NCBI GenBank assembly: GCA_020630955.1
Contig: JAHDIE010000013.1
Location: 1-64,000 of the forward strand
Direction: 5' to 3'
DNA length: 64,000 nucleotides
Source of the DNA: Saprospiraceae bacterium
Lineage (GTDB): Bacteria; Bacteroidota; Bacteroidia; Chitinophagales; Saprospiraceae
The notes beneath the pieces were generated by a model. It saw nothing but the letters and a program-made list of their open reading frames with translations. It ran no database searches and had not been told where the DNA came from. This document shows, piece after piece, positions 1 through 9,226 of the stretch (positions within the stretch are counted from its first letter, which is position 1; every line of letters starts with the position of its first letter). Both the position numbers and the translations under genes were made by a program.

Positions 1-26
1 CTGTTTTCATTACTTACGGTAAGGCA

Positions 27-64
27 TAAAAAATAAAAAAAGCAGATGCGTTACCACATCTGCT
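27..64 (-). terminator. Rho-independent terminator of the giant repeat gene
   Basis: A perfect 8-bp inverted repeat (agcagatg / catctgct, 8-nt loop) is followed, on the minus strand, by a run of seven T and further T-rich sequence. It lies about 70 nt past the stop codon of the 2,488-aa gene and has the right orientation for it. Confidence 0.75.
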
Positions 65-131
65 CCATATGAATCAAAACTCCTGGATCTTTAGAGATTC
101 CTCACTAAAATCTAAGATCTGGGATTTAGTC

Positions 132-3100
132 TTAATTAATTTTTATAAATCGTTGGGTTTGAGAAAATCCTTTTGAATAAACCTCTAGAATGTAGGCCCC
201 TTCGTTGAGTTGCTTAATATCAATTCTAGGTTCTTCGCCAAACTCAAGATCAAACGATTGAGCAATTACTAATTTTCCAAAACTATTATAAACTCTTGCA
301 TTGATTTTTGATGCTGGTGCTTCGTTAAACTCTAGGCTTATCTCATCAACACCAGGGTTAGGATACAAGGAATATTTTGTTTCTATAGGTGATGGATCAG
401 TGAAAGAATTTTCTGTACAAACCGTTGGAGAATCTTCAGACCAATCAAACGAACTATTTCCAATTCCATCGTACTCAATACTATTTGTAATACTAAAGGA
501 CGGGACAAAATCTCCAGTTGTCCATATTCCTGCATCGACGGCAACAGAAGATCTCATATGACCTGAGGTTCCCCACTCAACATAATCAATAATGAAGTTA
601 CTGTTGTTAAAATCATTCATATCTATAACCTGATCATTATATAAGGCTATTTCTCCATTGTTTGGAGATAGTGTTGCATTGAATTCTACTACTAAAATTT
701 CCCCCGGATCTAGAATATAATCTACAGCACTGCAATCAAGAACAAGATTGGCAAGTTGACCGTAGGCAGGAAACTGACATAACCAATAACTAGAAACATC
801 GATACTTTGATCGCTTAGATTCTTAAGCTCTACTTGGTTTTCATCTGGAAAAATCTCATTTATGACAATACTATCATTAGACATCAAAACACAATCTTCT
901 TTAATTACCTGCACACTGTTTGAAAAACTATAACAGCCTGTAAGGTCTGAAATATTTGAACTTATATTCAAACCTAGCAACCCATCTTCATAGGTAATAT
1001 TATAAACAAGACAAGTTCCTAAATCAGAATCATCGAAATCATAGGTATCAATGTCAACTGGTAAGTCTAAAATTACTCCAGTAAGATCAGTAATGACCCA
1101 CCCATGATTGACTCCAACAGTGTCTACCAATGTAAGACCTAATAACAAATCAGGTAATCCATCCTTACAGAATGAATATGTAGTTGGAGATAAACTTCCA
1201 CCCAAAGGTTCAATTTTTGTAACGGCAATATTGTTGACTGAAATAGAATAACATCCATCTAAGTCCATGACGCTTTCACCAACAAATAATCCATCCAATC
1301 CATCTTCATAAGAAATGTGCCAAACAAAACATGTGCCTGGGCCTTGGTTATTGAAATTATAATTTAATATATCAGCAGGTACACCAAGAATTTCTCCAGA
1401 AGCATTGGTGATTAACCAACTTGAATTAGCACCTACATTTCCTGAAACACTTACATCAGTAACAAAGTCATCAACATTATCAATACAAAATTCAAATGAG
1501 TCACCACTCACTGTTCCTCCATTTGGTTCTGTTTTATTGACTGTGATAGGATCTGAAAGTGAAAAACAACCTTGCAGATTATCAATATTTCCATTAATCA
1601 CCAATCCTGTAATTCCTGTTTCAAAGGTTAAGTTATACACAAAGCAGGTGCCACCTCCTGTCTGGTCAAAATCTACCTCACCTAGACTTTCAACTAGATG
1701 GGTAATTACACCTTCACTATCCGTTACAACCCATGTAAGATTCGGACCTATAAAATCAGTTAATGAAATTCCAGTCAAATTATCAGCCACTCCATCTATG
1801 CAGAAGTTAAAAGGGCCCCCTGTCAATATTCCTCCTGAAATTTCATTTCTAGTGACCACAATATTATCAGTAAGATCAAAACAGCCATCAAGATTGGTAA
1901 GCATACTATCTACCTCTAATCCTTCAAGACCATCATTGTATGTTATACTATATATCAAACAAATACCCGCTCCTGCTTCATCAAAGTTTACATTTTCTAA
2001 AGTGTCAGGAACTCCAAGTATTACCCCAGCATTATCTGTAATAACCCAAGAAGTATTTGCGCCTGAATTTCCTGTCAAGTTAATACCTGTAACCATATCA
2101 GGGGTTCCTTCAACACAGAATTCAAAAGGACCACCAGTAAGCACTCCTGCTTCAGGGGTACTTCTGTTAACTTCTACAGAATTAGACAATCCAAATGCAC
2201 CCATCAGTTCAGAAATATTCGCTCCAACAGTTAAGCCTGTTAATGGTGGATCATAGGAAATTGAATAAATGTAGCATAAGCCAACTCCAGCTGCATTAAA
2301 ATCTACGGTTTGAATGCTTGTTGGCAATTCTAATATTTCTCCATTTGGATCTGTAACGATCCAAGTTGTGATACTTCCAGTATTCTCTGTTACTTCTAAG
2401 CCTGAAACGAAGTCTGACTCATCATCTATACAGAAGTTAAATGGTCCACCCGTTAAGGTTCCACCCATGGAAGCCATTTTAGTAACAGAAATTGAATTTG
2501 AAATGGCAAAACAACCTTCTATATCATCAAGGTTATTTCCTTCAATAAATCCTGAGATTCCATCTAAAAATCCAATATGGTAAATCAAGCATTCTCCAAC
2601 TTCTTGTGAGTCAAAATTTACATTTTCTATATCATCAGTAATGATATTTATAATACCCATCGGTGAAGCAACAATCCATTGTTCGTTTGGTGCCGAACCT
2701 CCAGTTACAGTAATTCCTGAGACATTGTCTTCAATTCCATCAATAGTGAATGAAAACGGTCCCCCTTCTAAAACTGCTGCCATTGGTTCAGACCTTGAAA
2801 CCATTATGCTATTTGAAAGATCATAACAACCCGCTAAGTCAGAAATGTTCCCTTGCTCCACCAATCCAGACAAGCCATCTTGGTAGGATATATTATAGAT
2901 GAAACAAATTCCTGAGCCTGCTAAATTAAAATCAACATTCGTGATGGTATCAGGCACACCTAAGATTAACCCTTCCTCATCCGTAATTAGCCATGAATTA
3001 TTATCTCCAGTTGCCCCTCCCAAGGTAATGTTGGACACCGTATCAATAGTCATATCTATGCAGAAATTAAAAGGACCTCCTTCTAGCGTACCCCCTGATA

Positions 3101-6100
3101 TTTGAGATCTTGTAACTTCTATGCTGTTTGACAAATTAAAACAGCCTTCAATAATGTTTAGTGGACTATCGTTGATCAATCCATTTATACCGTCTTCGTA
3201 AGTAATACTCCAAATCAAACAAGTACCAGGAAGAGCAAGGTTAAAGTCGATGTTTTGAATAGAATCTGTTACAGTAATGATGTTCTCGTTTTCATCTGTT
3301 ACAATCCATTGTGTATTGCTTCCCATGTTACCTGTAAGTACAAGATCGGTAATGAAATCTGATTCATCATCAATACAGAAACTATAGGGACCTCCTGAGA
3401 GCGTTCCTCCTGATGGCTGTGTTCTATTAACCACAATACTGTTGGAGAGCGCAAACGTTCCCATGATATCGGATAAGAAATTGCCTGTAGCGATTCCCAT
3501 CGTGTTATCTTCATAAGAAAGATGATAGATATAACATACACCGACACCTGCAGCATCAAAATCTACCATTTCAATATCAGCTGGTAAGCCTAGGATACTA
3601 TCCTGTGCATTCGTAATTACCCATTGTGAATTAGCGCCCATGGCTCCTGTAATAGTAATACCAGAAACCATATCCGCATTTCCATCTACACAAAAGTCAA
3701 ATGGTCCTCCTGCAAGAACTCCTCCTGCAGATGCTACCCGATTAACTGTAATGCTGTTTGAAGAAATTCCAAAGCATCCTATAAGATCTGAAATATTATT
3801 TCCAGCCACTAAGTTTTGAAGTCCATCTTCATATCCAATATACCATATCAAACATATGCCGGGGCCTGCCGCATCAAAATCCACTTCTTCGATATTTCCA
3901 GGAACTCCAATAATTTCTAGATTTTCATCAGTGATTATCCAAGAATAATTTGCTGCAGATGTATCTGAAACAATGATTCCTGAAACCATATCTGGTGTTC
4001 CATCAACTGTAAAATTGAAATCATCTGAACTTAGGCTTCCTCCTGAAGGTTGAGACCTAGTGACGACCAAACTATTAGAAAGAGCAAAGGTTCCTGTTAT
4101 GTCAGATAAAAAATTACCCGTTGAAATGCCCATTGCATTGTCTTCATAGGTTAGATGGTAGATATAACAAATACCTGCTCCTGCAGCATCAAAATCTACC
4201 ATCTCAATATCAGCTGGTAATCCCAATATACTATCTTGAGCGTTGGTTATGACCCATTGCATGTTTGCACCCATAGCTCCTGTCAATGTAATACCCGACA
4301 CCATATCAGCCACACCATCGACACAGAAATTGAAAGGTCCACCTTCCAGTACTCCACCTGCAGATGCAGTTCTTGTAACCGTTATACTATTAGAAGAAAT
4401 ATCAAAACAACCTTCTAAGTCGTTAATATTGTTTCCTAGTTCTAAATTTTGAAGTCCATCGCTATATCCTACATACCAAATCAAACAAATTCCAGGACCT
4501 GCAGTATCAAAATCTACATCCTCTATATTCGCTGGCAATCCTACAATCTCTAAATTTACATCGGTTACAATCCATGAATAATTGGCAGCTGAGGTATCAG
4601 AAACTACGATTCCAGAAACCATATCTGGAGTACCGTCAATAATAAAATCAAAGTCCTCTGAAGTAAGTGTTCCTCCTTCTGCAGAGGATCTCGTTACAGA
4701 TACACTATTTGAGATATCAAAACAACCTTGGAGATCTGAAATATTGTTCCCAGCATTTAATCCTAGAATTCCATCTTCATAACTAAGGTTCCATATCAAA
4801 CAAATGCCTGGAGTAGCTCCATCAAAATTGATGGTATCAACTTGATTGGTCGTTTCTAAAATATTACTGTCTGCATCCGTTATTAAGTATATTTTATTTG
4901 AACCTACTTCATCAGCCAAGTTAAGGTCATTAGCAAAATCGGATATTCCATCCAAACAGAAGTCGTAAGGTCCTCCAGTTAAGGTACCTCCTTCCACTGC
5001 AGTTCTTGATACAACAATACTATCGGAGATAGCAAAACAACCTTGAAGATCATCTACCATATTATTAACTTCTAAACCTACAATGTCACTGCCATATGAA
5101 ATATTCCAAATAAGACATACGCCAGCGCCAGCTCCATTAAAATCAATCGTATCTATTTCGTTTGTGACCCCTAGTATCTCTCCCATTGTATCTGTAATCA
5201 TCCAAGAAGAATTTACTCCAGCGTTACCAGCAACAGATACATCAGAAACCATATCTGGTTCGCCATCAATACAAAATTCAAATGGCCCTCCAGTCAATGT
5301 ACCTCCCATTGGGTTGGTACGATTAACCGAGATACTGTTAGAAAAACCAAAGCACCCTTCAAGGTTTTCAATATTGCCTTCTTCAACAAGGCCTGTCAAG
5401 CCATCTTGGTAGCTTATGTTATAGATCAAACAAACTCCTCCTCCAGCAGCATTGAAGTTAACTTCGGTAATATCTGCAGGTATGCCTAAAATGTTTCCTT
5501 CCTCATCTGTAATTAACCATGAACTATTTGTACCTGTATTATTTTCTAACACGATATCAGTAATAAAATCACTTTGGCCATCAATACAAAAATCATAAGG
5601 ACCACCTGTAAGCATACCTCCATTTGGGGTAGATCTTATGACTACAATACTATCTGAAATACCAAAACAACCTGAAAGATCAGACACATTTTCATTCAAA
5701 GACAAACCATCGACCTGTCCTGTCTGAGAAATGTTCCAAATAAGACACAGTCCAACTCCAGCAGCATCAAAATCTACTTCCTCAATGTCAGCAGGCAAAC
5801 CAAGAATAACTCCTTGTTCATCTGTAACGATCCAAGCATTTTCTTCTCCAGTTGCGTTGCTTAAAGTAATTCCCGATACATGATCTGCGACACCATCAAC
5901 ACAAAACTCAAAAGGACCTCCTTCTAGATTTCCTCCTGCTGGTTGTATTCTTTCTATTTGTATACTATTTGAAATGCCAAAGCATCCTGAAAGATCAGAA
6001 ATAGTATTATCGATCTCTAAACCTCCCAAAGAATCAAGGTATGATATGCCCCAAAGAAAACAAACTCCAGGACCTGCATCATTAAAATTAACCGATGTAG

Positions 6101-7598
6101 GATCATCAGGTATACCCAATATATTTAATTGCACATCAGTAATTACCCATGCTATTTCTAAATCATCTTCTATTTCCGTTAAGTTAATATCACTTATAAA
6201 ATCATCGACATCATCTACACAAAAATTAAATGGCCCTCCGACCAAAGTTCCTCCATCCAATATCCTTCTATTCACCAGCACTCCTGATGAAATATCAAAA
6301 CATCCCTCTAGATCTTCAATATCGGAATCAATAGCCAAACCAGTAAGCTCTTCATAACTTACATTATAGATAAAGCAATCACCGACACCTGCTGCATCAA
6401 AATCTACTTCCTCAATATTTTCAGGTAAGCCAAGAATGATTCCTGTAGGATCTGTTACGACCCATTGCATATTTGTGCCAGAATTTCCGGTAAGTGTCAA
6501 CCCTGAAACAAAATCTGAGCTTCCATCTACACAAAAACTAAAAGGACCTCCATCTAACATCCCTCCAACAGGGTTTATTCCTGTTACAGTAATTGAATTT
6601 GAAAGTGAATATACTCCTTGAAGGTCCCCAATATTTAAACCAAGAGTTAGACCAGCCAAGCCATTTTGGTATGAAATATTTTGAACAAACAAGGTTCCAC
6701 CAAGAGCAGCAAAATTCAATTCTTCAATATTGTCTGGTAGTGCAATGATCTCACCATCACCGTTAGTAACTACCCAATCTTGATTTTGACCAGTGGCAAA
6801 GAAAATTCCAATAGCAGGCAAAAAATATGATCCCGCTTCTATACAATAATTAAAAGGACCTCCTGTTATTTCACCACCATTTGTAATATTTTGATCAAGA
6901 CATATCGCAGTGATTTCTATATCTTCTACATCCCAAACATGCTGGATAGCTCCAATACCAATTGGACAATATGCCAGTAACTCGAAATTAAAAACAGTTG
7001 GTATTCCTACAGTAAATTCAGAACCTGCAAAAGTAAAACTTTCTAAAGACCACTCTTGAGTTGTTTGAATATCCTCTTGCTGATAGATAACCTCACCTTC
7101 TTTTAATACCCTTAAGGCATATCGGGTCGGATAATCATTTACGGAAGTAAAACCATCATTCCATGAAAATAGCTCCGGAGCCATCTCTTGAAAATTAAGT
7201 TCACTTAATTGAACAAATTTGTTCCCTGTTGGATTTAATTCAATATCAAAACGAATGGATTGTTCGCTGCCAGCTTGATAAAGACAATCTTCACTTGCTG
7301 ATACACACATGGCATTGGTTCCATTAAGTCCAGCAGTACACGAATGCCCATTTTCTTCTGGGATTAATCGGTAAAGGTGCCCACCTACAGCAGACATTGT
7401 AATTTCATTTGTATTTATGGCTGTTCCAATAAATTCTGAAAAGTCATTATTGTCATCAGTGGGTAACCAAGCATTACAAGAATCCAAGTCAAACTTAAAA
7501 GTTGCCGGATCACCAGTCAATGCAGAAGCTGTTAGTGAGTGTACCATGACGAGGAAAAGACATAGCGCCAAAGTCCATCTAATTAGTGATTGATTCAT
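132..7598 (-). CDS. Giant secreted T9SS repeat protein: 19 tandem ~105-aa units, lamin-tail-like domain, C-terminal sorting domain
   Basis: 2,488 aa from the preferred start. The ORF track begins 17 codons earlier, but the ATG at 7598 opens a clean signal peptide (MNQSLIRWTLALCLFLVMV...). After about 230 residues of unique N-terminal sequence come 19 consecutive units with the consensus GG-L-GGPF-FCVDG, WVITD--G-ILGLP, VDFDAAG-G-CLIW-ISYEDGL, NISDL-GCF-ISNSI-V-R. They are followed by a lamin-tail-like region (SIVINEIFPDENQVELKNLS...) and a Por-type tail starting SLYPNPG. Known from T9SS: this tail is recognised for export and usually for cell-surface attachment or release. Inferred role: a surface adhesin or stalk-like structural protein. 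I do not recognise a named domain for the repeat. Most units carry three cysteines. Transcribed divergently from the DUF2851 gene. Confidence 0.9.
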   Translation of the reverse strand: MNQSLIRWTLALCLFLVMVHSLTASALTGDPATFKFDLDSCNAWLPTDDNNDFSEFIGTAINTNEITMSAVGGHLYRLIPEENGHSCTAGLNGTNAMCVSASEDCLYQAGSEQSIRFDIELNPTGNKFVQLSELNFQEMAPELFSWNDGFTSVNDYPTRYALRVLKEGEVIYQQEDIQTTQEWSLESFTFAGSEFTVGIPTVFNFELLAYCPIGIGAIQHVWDVEDIEITAICLDQNITNGGEITGGPFNYCIEAGSYFLPAIGIFFATGQNQDWVVTNGDGEIIALPDNIEELNFAALGGTLFVQNISYQNGLAGLTLGLNIGDLQGVYSLSNSITVTGINPVGGMLDGGPFSFCVDGSSDFVSGLTLTGNSGTNMQWVVTDPTGIILGLPENIEEVDFDAAGVGDCFIYNVSYEELTGLAIDSDIEDLEGCFDISSGVLVNRRILDGGTLVGGPFNFCVDDVDDFISDINLTEIEDDLEIAWVITDVQLNILGIPDDPTSVNFNDAGPGVCFLWGISYLDSLGGLEIDNTISDLSGCFGISNSIQIERIQPAGGNLEGGPFEFCVDGVADHVSGITLSNATGEENAWIVTDEQGVILGLPADIEEVDFDAAGVGLCLIWNISQTGQVDGLSLNENVSDLSGCFGISDSIVVIRSTPNGGMLTGGPYDFCIDGQSDFITDIVLENNTGTNSSWLITDEEGNILGIPADITEVNFNAAGGGVCLIYNISYQDGLTGLVEEGNIENLEGCFGFSNSISVNRTNPMGGTLTGGPFEFCIDGEPDMVSDVSVAGNAGVNSSWMITDTMGEILGVTNEIDTIDFNGAGAGVCLIWNISYGSDIVGLEVNNMVDDLQGCFAISDSIVVSRTAVEGGTLTGGPYDFCLDGISDFANDLNLADEVGSNKIYLITDADSNILETTNQVDTINFDGATPGICLIWNLSYEDGILGLNAGNNISDLQGCFDISNSVSVTRSSAEGGTLTSEDFDFIIDGTPDMVSGIVVSDTSAANYSWIVTDVNLEIVGLPANIEDVDFDTAGPGICLIWYVGYSDGLQNLELGNNINDLEGCFDISSNSITVTRTASAGGVLEGGPFNFCVDGVADMVSGITLTGAMGANMQWVITNAQDSILGLPADIEMVDFDAAGAGICYIYHLTYEDNAMGISTGNFLSDITGTFALSNSLVVTRSQPSGGSLSSDDFNFTVDGTPDMVSGIIVSDTSAANYSWIITDENLEIIGVPGNIEEVDFDAAGPGICLIWYIGYEDGLQNLVAGNNISDLIGCFGISSNSITVNRVASAGGVLAGGPFDFCVDGNADMVSGITITGAMGANSQWVITNAQDSILGLPADIEMVDFDAAGVGVCYIYHLSYEDNTMGIATGNFLSDIMGTFALSNSIVVNRTQPSGGTLSGGPYSFCIDDESDFITDLVLTGNMGSNTQWIVTDENENIITVTDSIQNIDFNLALPGTCLIWSITYEDGINGLINDSPLNIIEGCFNLSNSIEVTRSQISGGTLEGGPFNFCIDMTIDTVSNITLGGATGDNNSWLITDEEGLILGVPDTITNVDFNLAGSGICFIYNISYQDGLSGLVEQGNISDLAGCYDLSNSIMVSRSEPMAAVLEGGPFSFTIDGIEDNVSGITVTGGSAPNEQWIVASPMGIINIITDDIENVNFDSQEVGECLIYHIGFLDGISGFIEGNNLDDIEGCFAISNSISVTKMASMGGTLTGGPFNFCIDDESDFVSGLEVTENTGSITTWIVTDPNGEILELPTSIQTVDFNAAGVGLCYIYSISYDPPLTGLTVGANISELMGAFGLSNSVEVNRSTPEAGVLTGGPFEFCVEGTPDMVTGINLTGNSGANTSWVITDNAGVILGVPDTLENVNFDEAGAGICLIYSITYNDGLEGLEVDSMLTNLDGCFDLTDNIVVTRNEISGGILTGGPFNFCIDGVADNLTGISLTDFIGPNLTWVVTDSEGVITHLVESLGEVDFDQTGGGTCFVYNLTFETGITGLVINGNIDNLQGCFSLSDPITVNKTEPNGGTVSGDSFEFCIDNVDDFVTDVSVSGNVGANSSWLITNASGEILGVPADILNYNFNNQGPGTCFVWHISYEDGLDGLFVGESVMDLDGCYSISVNNIAVTKIEPLGGSLSPTTYSFCKDGLPDLLLGLTLVDTVGVNHGWVITDLTGVILDLPVDIDTYDFDDSDLGTCLVYNITYEDGLLGLNISSNISDLTGCYSFSNSVQVIKEDCVLMSNDSIVINEIFPDENQVELKNLSDQSIDVSSYWLCQFPAYGQLANLVLDCSAVDYILDPGEILVVEFNATLSPNNGEIALYNDQVIDMNDFNNSNFIIDYVEWGTSGHMRSSVAVDAGIWTTGDFVPSFSITNSIEYDGIGNSSFDWSEDSPTVCTENSFTDPSPIETKYSLYPNPGVDEISLEFNEAPASKINARVYNSFGKLVIAQSFDLEFGEEPRIDIKQLNEGAYILEVYSKGFSQTQRFIKIN
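3411..4043 (-). repeat. Units 10-11: second copy of a 633-bp two-unit duplication
   Basis: Units 10-11 occupy exactly 633 bp, the same length as units 8-9 (4044..4676), and match them in order. Unit 11 differs from unit 9 at about 14 of 105 residues and unit 10 from unit 8 at about 23 of 106, counted by eye. This is the closest pair of blocks in the array. Confidence 0.8.
4044..4676 (-). repeat. Units 8-9: first copy of the 633-bp two-unit duplication
   Basis: Partner of 3411..4043. Both copies contain the distinctive phrases DTSAANYSW (units 8, 10) and GAMGAN followed by NAQDSILGLPADIEMVDFD (units 9, 11), which no other unit has. Confidence 0.8.
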
Positions 7599-7865
7599 AA
7601 TAGTGAGTAATTTTCTTGAATCTAAATTATAAATGGATCCTATCGTCAAAGGAGATTTGTGTCAATATACAATAGATTTAATAACTAGACGACAAAAAAT
7701 TAGACTTATTGATAGAAAAAAATTAGCAGAAAATATTATATACGTTTTTTATCAATTTGTCCTCTACCCTTTTATTATTGTATACTACTTGTTTACCCTT
7801 AAGAGAAAATACCCACTTATCTAGTGTATAAGTTTTGTTTATTTTCTTCATATACTATTAGATCA

Positions 7866-9143
7866 ATGTTTGTTTCTTTCAAAGAGGATTTTTTACATTA
7901 TATCTGGAGGTTTCAAAAATATAATCATCATGATTTGAATACAACAACTGGTAATAATATTACTATTATTCATCCTGGATATCACAATGATAATGCTGGA
8001 CCTGATTTTTTAAATGCTAGAATTAAAATTGATGAAAATCTTTGGGCAGGTCATGTTGAAATTCATAAACATAGTTCAGAATGGAAACAACATAATCACC
8101 ATTTAGATCCAGCCTATGATAATGTAATTTTACATGTTGTATATCAAGATGACAAACCAGTAACTTATCGCAACAAAAAAAGAATACCTACCTTGGTACT
8201 AAATCATCGTATCCATATAAATAAGATCAACAAGTATCAAAAATTGATATTTAACCCAAATTGGATTCCTTGCGCCTCAAAAATTAATGCTGTAGATCAA
8301 ATTATTAAATCATTCTGGCTTACTAGAATGACAACCGAAAGACTAGAAGAAAAAACAAAACGAATTCTGCCAAACTTAAGCTTATTACAAAATGATTGGG
8401 ACCGACTAACTTACTACCTGATTGCTCAATACTTTGGCTTAAAAGTAAATGGTGATGCCTTTCGAAGATTGTTTGAGTCCATACCTTTTGAGGTCATTTT
8501 AAAAAACAGAGATAATCTTAAAACCTTAGAAGCAATCCTTTTAGGTCATGCAAACCTCCTACTTGATGGAAAAGATCAATATAGTATTGATCTACAAATG
8601 GAATATAATTTTCAGGCTAAAAAGCATGGTCTTTATCACATGTTAAAACATGAGTGGAAGTTTTCAAGAATGCGTCCAAGTAATTTCCCTGGACTGAGAA
8701 TCGCTCAGCTAGCACAATTAATACATCGAGAAGGACGAATTTTCCAAAAAATTCTAGAAACTTCAACACTTGACGAATTGAGAAGTTTGTTCTCTTCTAC
8801 TGCATCCGAATATTGGAATCAACATTATAGAATAGGAAAACTAAGCAATCCTAGCCCTAAAAAAATTGGTGCAAAAACATTAGATATTCTTATTATCAAT
8901 GTAGCTGTTCCTTTGATCTTTAGCTACGGAATTAAAACATGTAATTCATTTTACAAAGAAAAAGCAATTAAGTTTCTTGAATTAATCCCAGCTGAAGAAA
9001 ACAAAATAATCACAAAATGGAAGCAAGCTGAAATACCCATTAAAAATGCCGCTAACACGCAAGCATTACTCTACTTGAAAAAAAGTTATTGTGATAACTT
9101 TAAGTGTCTGAACTGTGCCATAGGAGCAAAGATCATGTCATAA
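7866..9143 (+). CDS. DUF2851 family protein
   Basis: 425 aa from the ATG at 7866 (MFVSFKEDFLHYIWRFQ), which matches the usual N-terminus of DUF2851 proteins (F-EDFLHYIW). The ORF track start 14 codons upstream adds a residue stretch that does not fit the family. Conserved stretches visible are HPGYHNDNAGPDFLNARI, AGHVEIHKHSSEW and YDNVILHVVY. The C-terminus carries a CDNFKCLNCAIG cysteine cluster. The family is widespread in Bacteroidota and its function is unknown; nothing here adds a role. It precedes lpxK by 83 bp and may share its transcript. Confidence 0.88.
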   Translation: MFVSFKEDFLHYIWRFQKYNHHDLNTTTGNNITIIHPGYHNDNAGPDFLNARIKIDENLWAGHVEIHKHSSEWKQHNHHLDPAYDNVILHVVYQDDKPVTYRNKKRIPTLVLNHRIHINKINKYQKLIFNPNWIPCASKINAVDQIIKSFWLTRMTTERLEEKTKRILPNLSLLQNDWDRLTYYLIAQYFGLKVNGDAFRRLFESIPFEVILKNRDNLKTLEAILLGHANLLLDGKDQYSIDLQMEYNFQAKKHGLYHMLKHEWKFSRMRPSNFPGLRIAQLAQLIHREGRIFQKILETSTLDELRSLFSSTASEYWNQHYRIGKLSNPSPKKIGAKTLDILIINVAVPLIFSYGIKTCNSFYKEKAIKFLELIPAEENKIITKWKQAEIPIKNAANTQALLYLKKSYCDNFKCLNCAIGAKIMS

Positions 9144-9226
9144 AATCCCACGCAGCAGGATTGGTACAATATATTCATCGAAACAACTATGCTTTCAATT
9201 CGTTTATCTAATTTGCAATCCAATAT

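Larger units (their letters stand above)
891..6878 (-). repeat. 19-unit tandem array encoding ~105-aa repeats
   Basis: Direct reading of the translation gives 19 head-to-tail units of 104-106 codons, without linkers. The order runs from unit 1 (starts at 6878) to unit 19 (ends at about 891). Most nucleotide copies are well diverged, so this is an old array with at least one younger internal duplication (units 8-9 versus 10-11). Confidence 0.92.

Noticed and set aside
1405-2256. 283-aa plus-strand ORF (and many others) inside the giant repeat gene
   Set aside because: Proline/serine/threonine-rich translations that echo the antisense of the repeated consensus. The minus-strand frame has signal peptide, repeats and sorting tail; the plus ORFs are shadows.
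891-6878. Regular repeats considered as a CRISPR array
   Set aside because: Period is about 315 bp and the repeats are coding and diverged in protein-like fashion; there are no short identical direct repeats with unique spacers.
7633-7824. 63-aa plus-strand ORF between the giant gene and DUF2851
   Set aside because: Low-complexity AT-rich translation, no family resemblance, poor codon pattern, and it lies where divergent promoters must be.
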